Numbered from the stretch's first letter, positions 27,421 to 37,354 are shown. The stretch: DNA of 64,000 bases from Streptomyces sp. CC228A (GCF_021390935.1 NZ_JAJPUI010000005.1:310001-374000), one strand, 5' to 3'. The notes: generated from the sequence alone by a model not told the origin. Translations and numbers: made by a program.

Positions 27421-28266
27421 TCACCTGCGGTTGTACAGCCGCATCGTCACCGCGCCGAAGACCGCGACGAGCAGCGCCGACCAACCGAGGGTCCACGCGA
27501 TGTCCACCCCGGGCCGGCCGCCCGCCATCAGCTCCCGCACGGCCGCCGCCAGGTGCGTCACCGGGTTGTTGTGGACGAACGCCTGGAGCCAGCCCGGCAT
27601 GGTGCTCGGGTCGACGAACACGTTGCTGAGGAACGTCAGCGGGAAGATCACCATCATGCTGACGCCCATCACGGACTTCTCGCTGCGCAGCAGCAGCCCG
27701 AACATCGTCCACACCCAGGAGAAGGCGAAGGAGAACACCATCAGCAGCGCCACCCCGGCCAGCACCCCGGACGGGCCGCCCTGCGGCCGGTAGCCGATGA
27801 GCAGGCCCACCGACAGCATCACGGCGGAGGCGATGAGGTAGCGGACGACGTCGCCGAGCAGGTAGCCGACCATGGGGGCCGGGCGCCACACGGGCAGGGT
27901 CCGGAAGCGGTCGAAGACGCCCTTCTGGATGTCGGTGTTCACGGCGACCCCGGTGTACATCGTGATCATCACGACGCTCATCGCGAGGATGCCGGGCAGC
28001 AGGAACTGGACGTAGTCCGACACCGACCCGGCCAGCGCGCCCCCGAACAGGTACGTGTACAGCAGCACCATCATGATCGGGAACGCGGTCACGTCGAAGA
28101 GCTGCTCCGGCACGTGCTTGATCTTCAGCATGGCCCGCCAGCCGAAGGTGAGGGACGCGGACAGCGCCGAGGGGCGCGGCGGCCTGCGGTCGGCCCCCTG
28201 CACGAGGAGGTCGGCGAGGTCGTCGGCGCGGGGGGCGGTGGCGGTCCGCTCGCCGGTGGTGGTCAT
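27421..28266 (-). CDS. ABC-2 type transporter permease (DrrB-like)
   Basis: 281 aa membrane subunit. After an N-terminal cytoplasmic stretch come LFDVTAFPIMMVLLYTYLFGG, GILAMSVVMITMYTGVAVNTDIQKGVFDRFRTLPVWRPAP (part of the conserved DrrB loop), and a C-terminal TFLSNVFVDPSTMPGWLQ followed by NPVTHLAAAVREL. These are hallmarks of daunorubicin-resistance-type exporters. The ATG overlaps the stop of the ATPase gene (ATGA), and GAAGGA lies upstream. The substrate is unknown; the neighbouring genes do not form an obvious biosynthetic cluster. Confidence 0.93.
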   Translation of the reverse strand: MTTTGERTATAPRADDLADLLVQGADRRPPRPSALSASLTFGWRAMLKIKHVPEQLFDVTAFPIMMVLLYTYLFGGALAGSVSDYVQFLLPGILAMSVVMITMYTGVAVNTDIQKGVFDRFRTLPVWRPAPMVGYLLGDVVRYLIASAVMLSVGLLIGYRPQGGPSGVLAGVALLMVFSFAFSWVWTMFGLLLRSEKSVMGVSMMVIFPLTFLSNVFVDPSTMPGWLQAFVHNNPVTHLAAAVRELMAGGRPGVDIAWTLGWSALLVAVFGAVTMRLYNRR

Positions 28267-29246
28267 GGTGCGTCGTCCTTCCGCGGCTCGGCTTCCTTGC
28301 CCGTGAGCGCGAGGAACACCTCGTCGAGGCTGGGCTGGCCCAGCGCGAAGGTGTCCACGGTGATGCCCTGCCCGGCCAGTGCCGCCAGCGCCCGCGCGGC
28401 CTGCTCGGCGGCGCCGAGCTCCGTGCGGTGCCCGTCGACGGTGGCGGTGAGGGCGACCGGGTCCGCCTCCCGCTGCACGGTCGCCCCGAGGGCGGCCGCG
28501 AGGGCCCGCTCGGCGTCGGGGCGCTGCTCGGCGTGGCGCAGCCGCACGTGCACGGAGCCCGCGCCCACGGACGCCTTCAGCTCGCCCTTCGTGCCCTCCG
28601 CGATGACCCGGCCGTGGTCGATGACCGCGATCCGGGAGGCGAGCTGGTCGGCCTCGTCCAGGTACTGCGTGGTGAGGAGCACGGTGGTGCCCTGGCCGAC
28701 GACGGTCCGCACGATGTCCCACACCTGGTTGCGGGAGCGCGGGTCGAGCCCGGTGGTCGGCTCGTCGAGGAACAGCAGGTCGGGGGTGTTCACGATGGAC
28801 GCCGCAATGTCGATGCGGCGCCGCATGCCGCCCGAGTACTGCTTCACCTGGCGGCCCGCCGCCTCGGACAGGCCGAACGCCTCCAGCAGCTGGGCGGCCC
28901 GGTCGCGGGCGGCGGGCCGGGAGTGGCCCAGCAGCCGGGCGAGCAGCACGAGGTTCTCGGTGCCGGTCAGGTCCTCGTCCACGGACGCGTACTGGCCGGT
29001 GAGGCTGACCCGGCTGCGCACCTCGTCGGCGTCCCGGACCACGTCGCGGTCGAAGACGCGGGCCTCGCCGCCGTCCGGCCGCAGCAGCGTGGCGAGGACC
29101 CTCACGGCGGTGGTCTTGCCCGCACCGTTGGGGCCGAGCACGCCGTAGACGGTGCCGGCCGGCACCCTCAGGTCGACCCCGTCGAGCGCCCTGGTGGATC
29201 CGAACACCTTCACGAGACCGCTGGTCTCGACAGCGAAACCGGCCAT
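28263..29246 (-). CDS. ABC transporter ATP-binding protein (DrrA-like)
   Basis: 327 aa. Walker A GPNGAGKT (38-45), SLTGQYASVDEDLTGTENL, signature YSGGM (137-141), LLFLDEPTTGLDPRSRNQVW and TTQYLDEADQLA. The C-terminal extension ending LDEVFLALTGKEAE is diagnostic of the DrrA/CcmA-type subfamily. ATG 29246 follows GAGGAC and opens at MAGFAVETSGLVKVFG; longer readings add an Arg-rich, non-conserved stretch. Overlaps the permease by four bases. Confidence 0.95.
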   Translation of the reverse strand: MAGFAVETSGLVKVFGSTRALDGVDLRVPAGTVYGVLGPNGAGKTTAVRVLATLLRPDGGEARVFDRDVVRDADEVRSRVSLTGQYASVDEDLTGTENLVLLARLLGHSRPAARDRAAQLLEAFGLSEAAGRQVKQYSGGMRRRIDIAASIVNTPDLLFLDEPTTGLDPRSRNQVWDIVRTVVGQGTTVLLTTQYLDEADQLASRIAVIDHGRVIAEGTKGELKASVGAGSVHVRLRHAEQRPDAERALAAALGATVQREADPVALTATVDGHRTELGAAEQAARALAALAGQGITVDTFALGQPSLDEVFLALTGKEAEPRKDDAP

Positions 29247-29434
29247 GGTCCTCAGTCTGCGACCGGAGCGGGCACCGCGCCACCGCGTCTCCGCGCGCAC
29301 AGCGGGCCCCGCGGCGCCCGCTGCTCGCGACTCGTGCGGGTGAGCGTGGCCCGCGATCCGGCGCTACCCGCGCCTGTGAGCGTGGCCCGCGGTCCGGCGC
29401 CACCCGTGCCTGTGAGCTGGCCCGCGGTCCGGCG

Positions 29435-29832
29435 CTACTCGTGCGTGTAGAAGAGGTAGAACGCCGCGAGCCCGACGGCCGCGCCCACACCGAGGCCGAG
29501 CCCGGCACTGGCGACCACGCTGCCGCCTGACAGGCTGAACAGCCACCCGATGCCGGCGCCGGCCAGCGCCCGTACGCCGCGCCCCGCAGCTCGCGCGGCA
29601 GCGCCCGCCGGTACCGCCCGAGCGCGAAGCTCAGCACGCCGAAGACCAGCCCGCTGACGAGGCCGTACGCCACGTCGCCCCAGTCCGTGGGACCGGCGCC
29701 GCGGTGCAGGAACCCGGCGTACAGGCCGTAGAAGAACCCCAGCGTGGCGGGCAGCGCCCACTGCAGGGTGTTGCGGCCCTCGGTGAGGCGCCTCGCACGG
29801 CGGTGCCGCGCGGGTGCCGCGTGTGCGCCCAT
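29435..29832 (-). CDS. Small hypothetical membrane protein, frameshifted
   Basis: ATG 29832 has a strong GGAAGGAG and yields LQWALPATLGFFYGLYAGFL and AYGLVSGLVFGVLSFALG, two membrane hairpins. The last helix, GGSVVASAGLGLGVGAAVGL then AAFYLFYTHE, lies in another frame. One added base near 29575 gives a 132-residue protein with about four helices. No family recognised. It precedes the DrrAB-like pair on the same strand, about 190 bases away. Confidence 0.65.
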
Positions 29833-30019
29833 GGCGGAGCTCCTTCCCACGGCGTCCCCGTCCCCATCCCAGGGCACACCCGCGCGCCGCGCCCGGCAAC
29901 TCGGGCGGCCCCGCCGCGCCCCGGAGGTCCCCGGAGCCGCAGCTTCCGCGACCGCCACTACGATGCGCACGGACCGATCAGCACAGCGCCATCCCCCCTG
30001 CCAGTCAAGGACGTTCGGC

Positions 30020-31513
30020 ATGCGCAACTTCTCCGGAAGAGGGCTACGCCCCGATGCTCTCGGCACCCTCGACACGACCGTGATGGCGGTCGCCGGCACC
30101 GCGCCCGCCTACTCGCTCGCCGCCACGACCGCCGTCCTGGTGGGCGCCGTCGGCCTGGCCGCGCCGGCCGCGCTGCTGTACTGCGCGCTGCCCATGCTGG
30201 GGATCGTCGTGGCGTACGGCAGGCTGGGCCGGATCGACGTGAACGCGGGCGCCGCCTACTCCTGGGTGGGCCGCACCCTCCACCCGTGCCTGGGGTTCCT
30301 GTCGGGGTGGGCGCTGGTGGTGTCGGCGACGCTGTTCATGGTGGCCGGGGCGCTGCCCGCGGGCGCCCTGACGCTCGCGCTGTACGACCCGGCGCTGGCC
30401 GACAGCACGGCGCTCTCCACGGCGGTCGGCGCGGGCTGGTTCCTGCTGGTGCTGCTGGTCGTGCTGGGCGGCGCACGGCTCAGCGCGCGGGCCCAACTCC
30501 TCGTGACGGGAGTCGAGTTGCTGCTCCTGCTGCTGTTCCTGGTGGGCGCGGTCGTGCACCAGGGCGCGGCGGCCGCCTTCGACTGGTCGTGGTTCGGGTT
30601 CGGCCACTTCGACGGGGCCTCGGGATTCGCGTCGGGCGCGCTCGTCGCCGCCTTCTGCTACTGGGGCTGGGACGTGACCGGGAACCTCAGCGAGGAGACC
30701 CGGGACAGCCGCCGCACCCCCGGGTGCGCGGCGCTGCTGGGGGTCGCGCTGGTCTTCCTGCTGTTCGAGGCGTACGCGGTCGCCGTGAACGTGGTCCTGG
30801 GCAGCGAGCGGGCCGCGGCCTCGGGCGGGATGGGCACGCTGGTGCTGCTGGGCGACGCCGTCTGGCCGGGCGGCGGCGGGCGGCTGCTGGTCGTGGCGGT
30901 GGTGCTGTCGACGGTGGCGACGCTGCAGACGACCCTGCTCCAGGTGACGCGGTCGCTGTTCGCGATGGGCCGGGACCGGACGGTGCCGGCCGCGCTCGGG
31001 GCCGTGCACCGGAGGTGGAACACCCCGTGGATGGCCGTCTGCACGGTCGGGGCGGTGGCGCTGGCGCTGTTCGTGGCGGCGAACGCGCTGGGGTCGGTGC
31101 GGGACATCCTGGAGAGCGCGGTCCGCGCGATCGGCCTGCAGATCGCCTTCTACTACGGCCTGGCCGGGGTGGCCGCCGTCGTGGCGTACCGGCGCGTGCT
31201 GCTGTCGTCGGTGCGGGAGTTCCTGCTGGGCGGGGTGTGGCCGCTGGCCGGCGCGGGTTTCATGCTGTGGGTCTTCTTCGCGTCGCTGGCGGAGCTGCCG
31301 GCCGCGTCGGTCGCGATCGGGCTGGGCGGGCTGGCCGCAGGTCTCGTTCCGATGACGTGGTACTGGCGGCGGGGCAGTTCGTACTACCGTCCGGCGAAGC
31401 TGGACGCGGTGCGGGCACTGGCGGAGACGGAAGGGCGGCCGTGGGAGCACGGCGCACCGCGGCAGCGGCGGCACGGGCAGGACGACACCGCGCCGCTGGC
31501 GACCGACTTCTGA
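30020..31513 (+). CDS. APC family amino acid permease
   Basis: 497 aa, about twelve membrane segments. The first helix region DTTVMAVAGTAPAYSLAATT has the unwound Gly/Ala pattern of APC transporters. Further support comes from VNAGAAYSWVGRTLHPCLGFLSGW, YWGWDVTGNLSEETRDSRRTPG and RSLFAMGRDRTVPAALGAVHRRWNTPW, the conserved cytoplasmic loop. Likely an amino acid or amine importer in the cell membrane; the substrate is not evident. ATG 30020 follows AAGGAC. Confidence 0.93.
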   Translation: MRNFSGRGLRPDALGTLDTTVMAVAGTAPAYSLAATTAVLVGAVGLAAPAALLYCALPMLGIVVAYGRLGRIDVNAGAAYSWVGRTLHPCLGFLSGWALVVSATLFMVAGALPAGALTLALYDPALADSTALSTAVGAGWFLLVLLVVLGGARLSARAQLLVTGVELLLLLLFLVGAVVHQGAAAAFDWSWFGFGHFDGASGFASGALVAAFCYWGWDVTGNLSEETRDSRRTPGCAALLGVALVFLLFEAYAVAVNVVLGSERAAASGGMGTLVLLGDAVWPGGGGRLLVVAVVLSTVATLQTTLLQVTRSLFAMGRDRTVPAALGAVHRRWNTPWMAVCTVGAVALALFVAANALGSVRDILESAVRAIGLQIAFYYGLAGVAAVVAYRRVLLSSVREFLLGGVWPLAGAGFMLWVFFASLAELPAASVAIGLGGLAAGLVPMTWYWRRGSSYYRPAKLDAVRALAETEGRPWEHGAPRQRRHGQDDTAPLATDF

Positions 31514-31705
31514 CCGCGTGTCCGGTCCCCGGGCCGGTGCACGGCACCTGACGGCGCCGCCGGCGCCCCGGGACGGCCCACCGCCCCCGGACCGCCGGCC
31601 GGCCCCGGGCCCGGCGGCGGCCGGCGACCGTCCACCGGGCGGGCACCGGGCGCGACCACGCGCCGCCTGTGACCACGCGAGCGACCACGCGACGGGGGAG
31701 AGGCA

Positions 31706-32827
31706 ATGGCGGCACGCCATCGCGCCGGGCACGGCGGGACGGGCGGCGACGGCGGCCCGGAAGGCGCCGGGGACGGCGGCCGCGGCGGCCTTCCCGGCCT
31801 GCCGGGGCGGCTCGTCGGCCGGTCCCGCAAGCCGGGGCGGCACAGCCGCCAGGGGCGGCGGGACGAGCGCTTCGTCCCCGACTTCGACCGGGACTGCGGG
31901 GACAGCGCCCTCACGGACGTGCGGCACGACATCGTTATCGGCCGCTGGCAGGGCCTGCGGGACCTGCTGGCCGCGACCGGCGCCCACTGGCCGCTGCGCA
32001 CCCACCGCGTGCGGCTGCTCGCGCACGCCGCGGCGGGCTGCTCGATCGTGGAGGCGTGGCGGGCGGCCGAGCCGGAGAATCCCGACGCGGCGGTGCTGAG
32101 GGCCGCGACCGAGGTCGTCCGGGCCTTCGACGCGGCCATCTCGGCGGGGCGGGGCGCCGCGCCGGACCGGCAGCGGCTGGACTCCACGGTCCTGGCGTGC
32201 CTGACGGCGGCGGACGCCCGGCCCGCCGACCCGATGCCGTGGGTGTCGCTGCTGACGGTGGCCCGGCTGTACGACGGCGGGGTGGGGCGGGCGGAGCTGC
32301 GCCGCTGGTGGGACGAGCTGCGGCGGCGCGACCCGCACAACACCGAGGGGCACGTGCAGATGCTGCGCTACTGGTCGGCGCGGTGGCACGGCACGCACGG
32401 CTCGATGTACGACTTCGCGCGGGACGCGGCGGGCGCGGCGCCGCCCGGGTCGCCGCTGCCGGTGCTGGTGCAGGTCGCGCGGGTGGAGGAGTACCGGTAC
32501 GTACGGGACGGGGTGCTGGGCACGGGCCGCGGTCCGGGGTCCGTGCGCGGCTTCGACCAGCACTGGAAGCACGAGCTCGCGGTGACGGAGGTGCGGCGCA
32601 CCGCGGACCGCTGGCTGGGCGGCAGGCCGCCGGGGCCGGTCCGCCCGGAGGAGGTGGAGCCCCTCAACTACCTGGCCCACGCCGCCTGCCACGCGGACCT
32701 GCCGGACGTGGCGGACGAGGTGTTCGGCCTGCTGGGGACGCGGGCGTCCCGCGTCCCCTGGTCGTACACGGGCGACCCCGCGGAGCAGTTCACGAGGTGG
32801 CGCGCACAGGCCCGCGCCACCTCGTGA
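31706..32827 (+). CDS. Hypothetical protein, helical
   Basis: 373 aa. The first 55 residues are Gly/Arg-rich and basic. The rest is predicted mostly helical, with repeated Trp/Arg-rich segments such as DVRHDIVIGRWQGLRDLLAATG, VSLLTVARLYDGGVGRAELR and the region ending in FTRWRAQARATS, reminiscent of TPR-like proteins. No catalytic motif is visible and I cannot name a family. Several in-frame starts are possible; the ATG at 31706 has GGGAGAGG upstream. A hairpin follows the stop. Confidence 0.7.
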   Translation: MAARHRAGHGGTGGDGGPEGAGDGGRGGLPGLPGRLVGRSRKPGRHSRQGRRDERFVPDFDRDCGDSALTDVRHDIVIGRWQGLRDLLAATGAHWPLRTHRVRLLAHAAAGCSIVEAWRAAEPENPDAAVLRAATEVVRAFDAAISAGRGAAPDRQRLDSTVLACLTAADARPADPMPWVSLLTVARLYDGGVGRAELRRWWDELRRRDPHNTEGHVQMLRYWSARWHGTHGSMYDFARDAAGAAPPGSPLPVLVQVARVEEYRYVRDGVLGTGRGPGSVRGFDQHWKHELAVTEVRRTADRWLGGRPPGPVRPEEVEPLNYLAHAACHADLPDVADEVFGLLGTRASRVPWSYTGDPAEQFTRWRAQARATS

Positions 32828-32832
32828 GACCA

Positions 32833-32861
32833 GGGGCGCCGCTGGGGAGCGGCGGCGCCCC
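32833..32861 (+). terminator. Possible terminator
   Basis: GGGGCGCCGC, a short loop, then GCGGCGGCGCCCC, 6 bases after the stop of the helical hypothetical gene. Three GTGTACGGG-like nonamers follow near 32910-32936. Confidence 0.5.
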
Positions 32862-32967
32862 GGGCGCTGCGCGCGGCCCGGGACGCCTGCGACATGCAGG
32901 ACATGCGGTGTGTACGGGTGTACGGGTGTACGGGGAGGCACCGGCCGTCCGCGCCGCCCGGGGCGGC

Positions 32968-35031
32968 TCAGACGCCGATGTTCCGCCCGTCCTTGCGGTA
33001 CACGGCGACGACGGACGGGCGGACGATCCGGCCCGGGCCGTCGGGCCACACCGACTTCGGGTTCTCGACGCTGGCGCCGTCGACCTCGCCCGGGTGCTGC
33101 ACGGCGACCAGGACGCGGCGGTCCTGGATGACCGGGCCGCAGGTCTCGGCGCCGACGGGCACGGTGAGGAACTGCTTCAGCTCACCGCGCCGCTCGCCGT
33201 GCGTGGCCACGCCGAACAGTCCGTCGTGGGATCCCAGCGCGTTGCCGTCGGTGGAGATCCACAGGTTGCCGTGCGGGTCGAAGGCGACGTTGTCGGGGCA
33301 GGAGATCGGCGACACCTTGTCCTTCGGGTAGCCCGCGAAGTACGTCGCCGGGTCCTCCGGGTCGCCGGCGACGAGGAACAGCCGCCAGGCGAAGCCGTCG
33401 GACGACGGGTCGTCCCAGTGCTCGGCCAGCTCCAGCACGTGGCCGTGCTTGTTCCGGTTGCGGGGGTTGGCCTCGTCGGCGCCCGGGTTGCCGTCCGTGC
33501 CGCGGCGGGAGTTGTTGGTGAGCGCGACGTACACGCGGCCGGAGCGGGGCGAGGGCTCGACGTCCTCGGGGCGGTCCATCTTCGTGGCGCCGACCTTGTC
33601 ACCGGCCAGGCGCGTGAAGACGTAGACCTCCTCGGCGGTCATGCCCGGCACGTGCGAGACGTCACCGGTGGCGAGCGGGATCCACACGCCGGAGCCGTCG
33701 AACTCGCCGTCGTTCGGGAGCTTGCCCGAGCCGTCGATCTCGGCGGCCGGGGAGTCGCCGGTGAGCTTGGCGACGTAGAGGGTGCCCTCGTCGAGGAGGG
33801 TCAGGTTGTGCGCGCGGGCGGCCCGCGAGTCGCCCTTCTTCATCCGCTTGCTGGAAACGAACTTGTACAGGTAGTCGAACCGCTCGTCGTCGCCCATGTA
33901 GACGACGGGGCGGCCGTCGGCGGTGAGGCGGGGCTGCGCGGCCTCGTGCTTGAAGCGGCCGAGCGCGGTGCGCTTGCGGGGAGTGGAGTGCGGGTCGTAC
34001 GGGTCGAGCTCGACGACCCAGCCGAAGCGGTGCGGCTCGTTCGGCTCCTGTGCCGCGTCGAACCGCTTGTCGAACCGCTCCCACTTGCGCCCGGTGGCGC
34101 CGGAGCGGATGCCGTAGCGCTTGTCGGTGGCGGACGAGCCGTTGGCGAAGTACTGGTTGAAGTTCTCCTCGCCGGACAGGACCGTGCCCCACGGGGTGGT
34201 GCCGCCGGCGCAGTTGTTGAGGGTGCCGAGCACCTTCCGGCCGGTCGGGTCGGCGGACGTCTTCAGCAGGTCGCCGCCGGCGGCCGGGCCGGTGAGCTCG
34301 AAGACGCTGGTGGCGGTGAGGCGGCGGTTCAGCCAGTGCCGGGTGACGGGCGTCAGCTTGCCGCTGCGGCGCTCCTCCTGCACGACGACGACGGACATGC
34401 CGTGGGCGGCCCAGGCGATCTCGACCTGCTCGCGGGTCGGGTTCTCCGGGTCGTAGCCGCGGAACATGAGCGTCTCGTCGCTGTACTCGTGGTTCGCGAC
34501 GAGGACCTGGCGGCCGTACTCGCGGCGCAGCGGCAGCAGCGACAGGAAGTCGTTGTTGTAACCGAACTGCATGGCCTGCGCCTTGGCGGTCTGCTTCTCC
34601 GCGTCGAACGCGGGCGCGCCGCGCAGGACGGGGTCGCCCCAGCGGATGACCACGTTCTGCGTGTAGCCGGCGGCGACGGTGACCCGGTCGGCGGTGTTGG
34701 GCGCGACGGGCGTGAAGCGCAGGCCCCGCGCGCCGTCGGCCCGGCCGGGCTTCCAGCCGCCCGGGCCCCAGCCCTCGGCCGGGGCGGCGTGCGCCTCCGA
34801 CGCGGGGGCGACGACGGCGGCGCCCGCCGCGGCCGTCACGGTGACGGCGGCGGCCGCACGCATCATGGAGCGGCGGGAGAGGGCGCCGGCTATGACGTCG
34901 CCGGCGTATTCGTTGTCGCTGGTGTTCGGCACGTCCTGGAAGCACGCGTCACCGCAGCGGTAGCGGCAGGTGAGGGCGGAACGACCGCCCGCGTGCGAGG
35001 GGGTGGTGAACAGCGGCAGCAGCTTGCGCAC
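32968..35031 (-). CDS. phoX: PhoX-family alkaline phosphatase (DUF839)
   Basis: Secreted calcium/iron-dependent phosphomonoesterase, 687 aa. A twin-arginine signal with SRRSMMRAA lies near residue 50, followed by a hydrophobic Ala/Val stretch and an AxA-like cleavage site; the late Tat motif is normal for PhoX. Conserved blocks: LVANHEYSDETLMFRGYDP, CAGGTTPWGTVLSGEENF, GRFKHEAAQ, VVYMGDDERFDYLYKFVS, NRNKHGHVLEL and CPDNVAFDPHGNLWISTDG. GTG 35031 has a perfect AAGGAGG. A PHO box about 90 bases upstream indicates PhoP control under phosphate starvation. The symbol is given by family resemblance. Confidence 0.93.
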   Translation of the reverse strand: MRKLLPLFTTPSHAGGRSALTCRYRCGDACFQDVPNTSDNEYAGDVIAGALSRRSMMRAAAAVTVTAAAGAAVVAPASEAHAAPAEGWGPGGWKPGRADGARGLRFTPVAPNTADRVTVAAGYTQNVVIRWGDPVLRGAPAFDAEKQTAKAQAMQFGYNNDFLSLLPLRREYGRQVLVANHEYSDETLMFRGYDPENPTREQVEIAWAAHGMSVVVVQEERRSGKLTPVTRHWLNRRLTATSVFELTGPAAGGDLLKTSADPTGRKVLGTLNNCAGGTTPWGTVLSGEENFNQYFANGSSATDKRYGIRSGATGRKWERFDKRFDAAQEPNEPHRFGWVVELDPYDPHSTPRKRTALGRFKHEAAQPRLTADGRPVVYMGDDERFDYLYKFVSSKRMKKGDSRAARAHNLTLLDEGTLYVAKLTGDSPAAEIDGSGKLPNDGEFDGSGVWIPLATGDVSHVPGMTAEEVYVFTRLAGDKVGATKMDRPEDVEPSPRSGRVYVALTNNSRRGTDGNPGADEANPRNRNKHGHVLELAEHWDDPSSDGFAWRLFLVAGDPEDPATYFAGYPKDKVSPISCPDNVAFDPHGNLWISTDGNALGSHDGLFGVATHGERRGELKQFLTVPVGAETCGPVIQDRRVLVAVQHPGEVDGASVENPKSVWPDGPGRIVRPSVVAVYRKDGRNIGV

Positions 35032-35121
35032 GTGGTCCTCCTTCGGCGCGCCCCGCGCCGACATCGTGTCGGAATACCTTCCGGCCGGACGTTAGGCGCG
35101 CCGCCGTGCGGATCGAGGGCC

Positions 35122-35143
35122 GCTGAATGAACGTCATATGAAC
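35122..35143 (-). promoter_or_regulatory. PHO box (PhoP operator) for the PhoX gene
   Basis: Reading towards the phosphatase: GTTCATATGAC followed directly by GTTCATTCAGC, two 11-base direct repeats matching the Streptomyces PhoP repeat pattern (GTTCAYYYRGC-like). It lies about 90 bases upstream of the start codon. Confidence 0.75.
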
Positions 35144-35324
35144 CCCGTGCGTCCAGCGCGGAGTCGGGCCCGCGGAAAGGCGGTCTTGACATGGAAGACG
35201 GACCCATTCCACTTCCGCTCGGGGCGGCTAACCTTACGTGTCCCGTCTGGCCGGGGAAGATTTCTCGTAAATTCCCAGCAGTGCGGACATATACGGCACC
35301 CAGATATGCGAAAGGCCATGGCCC

Positions 35325-36901
35325 ATGGGCATTCGGAGCTTGCTGCGCAAGGTGTTCGGACGCGACCGCGTGGAGCGTGACGACTCGGCCGCCACCCCCT
35401 CCGTCCCGCCCCAGGCGGAACGCACGGACACCACGGCGGACCGGTCGGACCGCTCGGCCGAACCGGCGGCCACGGTGCCGGTGCCGTCGGGCCCGTCCCC
35501 GGCCGAGCACACGGAGTCGGCGTCCGTGCCGTCGCCGGGCGAACCGGCCCCCGGGCCGACCGCGGCCGATCTCGTCGCGGCGTCCTTCGACCAGCCGAGG
35601 CCCCGCCGTACGACCGTGCCCCCGGCCCGCGAGGCGGAAGGCCCGGCCCCGGAGCCCAAGACCGAGCCCGCCGACCGGGAGGCCGCGGCGGAGGCGGCTG
35701 TCACCGCCGCACCGACGGAGGCACCCGGGGCAGCCGAGGCCCGTGACGCGGCAGAGGCGTCCGAGGCGCGCGAGGCGTCCAAGGTCGCCGAGGCGTCCGA
35801 GGTACGGGAAGCACCTGAGGCCGCCGAGACGCGTGAGGTGGCCGAGGACGCCGAGGGCGCCGCCCAGGAGACCGCGCCTCCGGCAGCCGAGCCCACCGCC
35901 CGGCAGGAGGCCGCGGCGGCCGAAGCGACTGCGGCGACCGAGCCGGAGGCAGCCGCCGAGGCGGCCACCGCAGCGGACGCGACCGCAGAAGCAGCCGGGG
36001 CCACCGCGGCGGAGGACCAGGGGGCGGAGCCCGCCGCGCAGGAGCCCTCGGCTCAGGCGCTTCCCGAGGAGCCCGCCGCGCAGGAGCCGGCCCCGCAGCA
36101 GGAGGCCGCGCAGCCGGCGCCCCCGCCGCCGAGCCGGAGCCCGAGCCGGCCCCGCAGCCCGCGTCCGCCCGGCCCGCGTCCGCCCAGGCCGCCGCCGCAG
36201 GCAAGCCCGCCGTCAGTGCCGCGCGCGTCAGGTCGCGGGTGGCGGAGGGACCGGTGCGGGACCACGTCACCGAGGCGTACAAGGCGGCCGGCGCCGCCCT
36301 GCGCAAGCGCGGCCTCACCGGGGCGCGGGCCACCGTGTACCTGGTCCTCGACCGCTCGGCCTCCATGCGGCCGTACTACAAGGACGGCAGCGCCCAGCAC
36401 CTCGCCGAGCGGGCCCTCGCGCTCGCCGCGCACCTGGACGAGGCCGCGACCGTGCCCGTCGTCTTCTTCTCCACCGAGGTCGACGGCACGGGCGAGGTCA
36501 GCCTCGACGACATCGCCGGGCGGATCGAGGAACTCCACGACGGTCTCGGCCGCATGGGCCGCACCTACTACGACCAGGCCATCGCCGAGGTGCTCGCGCA
36601 CCACGAGAAGGCCGGCCCGGACCGCCCCGCGCTCGTCCTGTTCCAGACCGACGGCGCACCCGAGTCCAGGACGGCCGCCACCCAGGCGCTCGCGGACGCC
36701 GAGGCCACCGGCCGTCCGGTGTTCTGGCAGTTCGTCGCCTTCGGCGAGGAGGACCACAAGGCGTTCGACTACCTCCGCAGGCTCAGCGCCGACAACGCCG
36801 GTTTCTTCCACGCCGGCCCGGCCCCGCGCGAGGTCCCGCCGGCCCGCTTCTACCGGGAGGTCCTCGCCTCCTGGCCCGGCACCGCGGACGCCTCCGCCTG
36901 A
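35325..36901 (+). CDS. TerF-like VWA domain protein with long acidic N-terminus, frameshifted
   Basis: The N-terminal 265 residues are an Ala/Glu/Pro-rich acidic segment after a basic start MGIRSLLRKVFGRDR. The C-terminal 220 residues form a von Willebrand A domain with the metal-site motif LVLDRSASMRPYYKDG, then VPVVFFSTEVDGTG and LVLFQTDGAPESR, resembling TerF-type proteins of tellurite/stress systems. The halves are in different frames; one added C in the C run near 36120 restores 526 codons. ATG 35325 has AAAGG upstream. No other ter genes are present here. A perfect terminator follows the stop. Confidence 0.85.
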
Positions 36902-36911
36902 CACACGACGA

Positions 36912-36947
36912 GCGGGGCCGGGCCGTGGTACGCACGGCCCGGCCCCG
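36912..36947 (+). terminator. Terminator after the VWA gene
   Basis: Perfect repeat CGGGGCCGGGCCGTG / CACGGCCCGGCCCCG with loop GTACG, followed by TTGT. Confidence 0.85.
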
Positions 36948-37109
36948 TTGTCACGTCGCGTGCAGGGGGTTGCCCGGGGCGGGGCGGTACCCACACGTAC
37001 CGGAGTAGTGCTCAGTGAGTACCACTCCATGTCGCCGGCTCTGTCGTGTGCGGTCGGGCCCCGGCCAACGGGTGACTCAGCCGGCCAGGGCGGCCGCAGG
37101 TGTGCTCGC

Positions 37110-37274
37110 CTACTGGGCGGGCTGCCCGGAGCCGGGGCACGTGGAGCCGTCGGGCCCCTGGTGGATGGTGGTGGGCTGGCCGGACGCCGAGCCGACGATC
37201 GCACCGCACGAAGGGCAGTTGCCCGCGGTGCGAGCAGGGTCGAGCCTCCTGCTGGGGTTACATGACGTGCACAT
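37110..37274 (-). CDS. Small cysteine-rich (zinc-ribbon-like) protein
   Basis: 54 residues starting MCTSCNPSRRLDP, with CxxC pairs at Cys2/Cys5 and Cys23/Cys26 (NCPSCG) and one more Cys near the end. The spacing suggests a small zinc ribbon. GGGAGGACTGAT precedes the ATG, a strong ribosome-binding site. It is the last of a row of minus-strand mini-genes behind the XRE regulator. Function unknown. Confidence 0.6.
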   Translation of the reverse strand: MCTSCNPSRRLDPARTAGNCPSCGAIVGSASGQPTTIHQGPDGSTCPGSGQPAQ

Positions 37275-37354
37275 ATCAGTCCTCCCGGTGGGTGTGGTGC
37301 TGATCTGTGGTGCGTGGTGCGCTCCCTGGCGGGCGAAGCGGCCCCCGGGGAGGT

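Noticed and set aside
35213..35232. Iron-box-like GGCTAACCT upstream of the VWA gene
   Set aside because: Only one half of the palindrome matches; the other half is CGGGGC.
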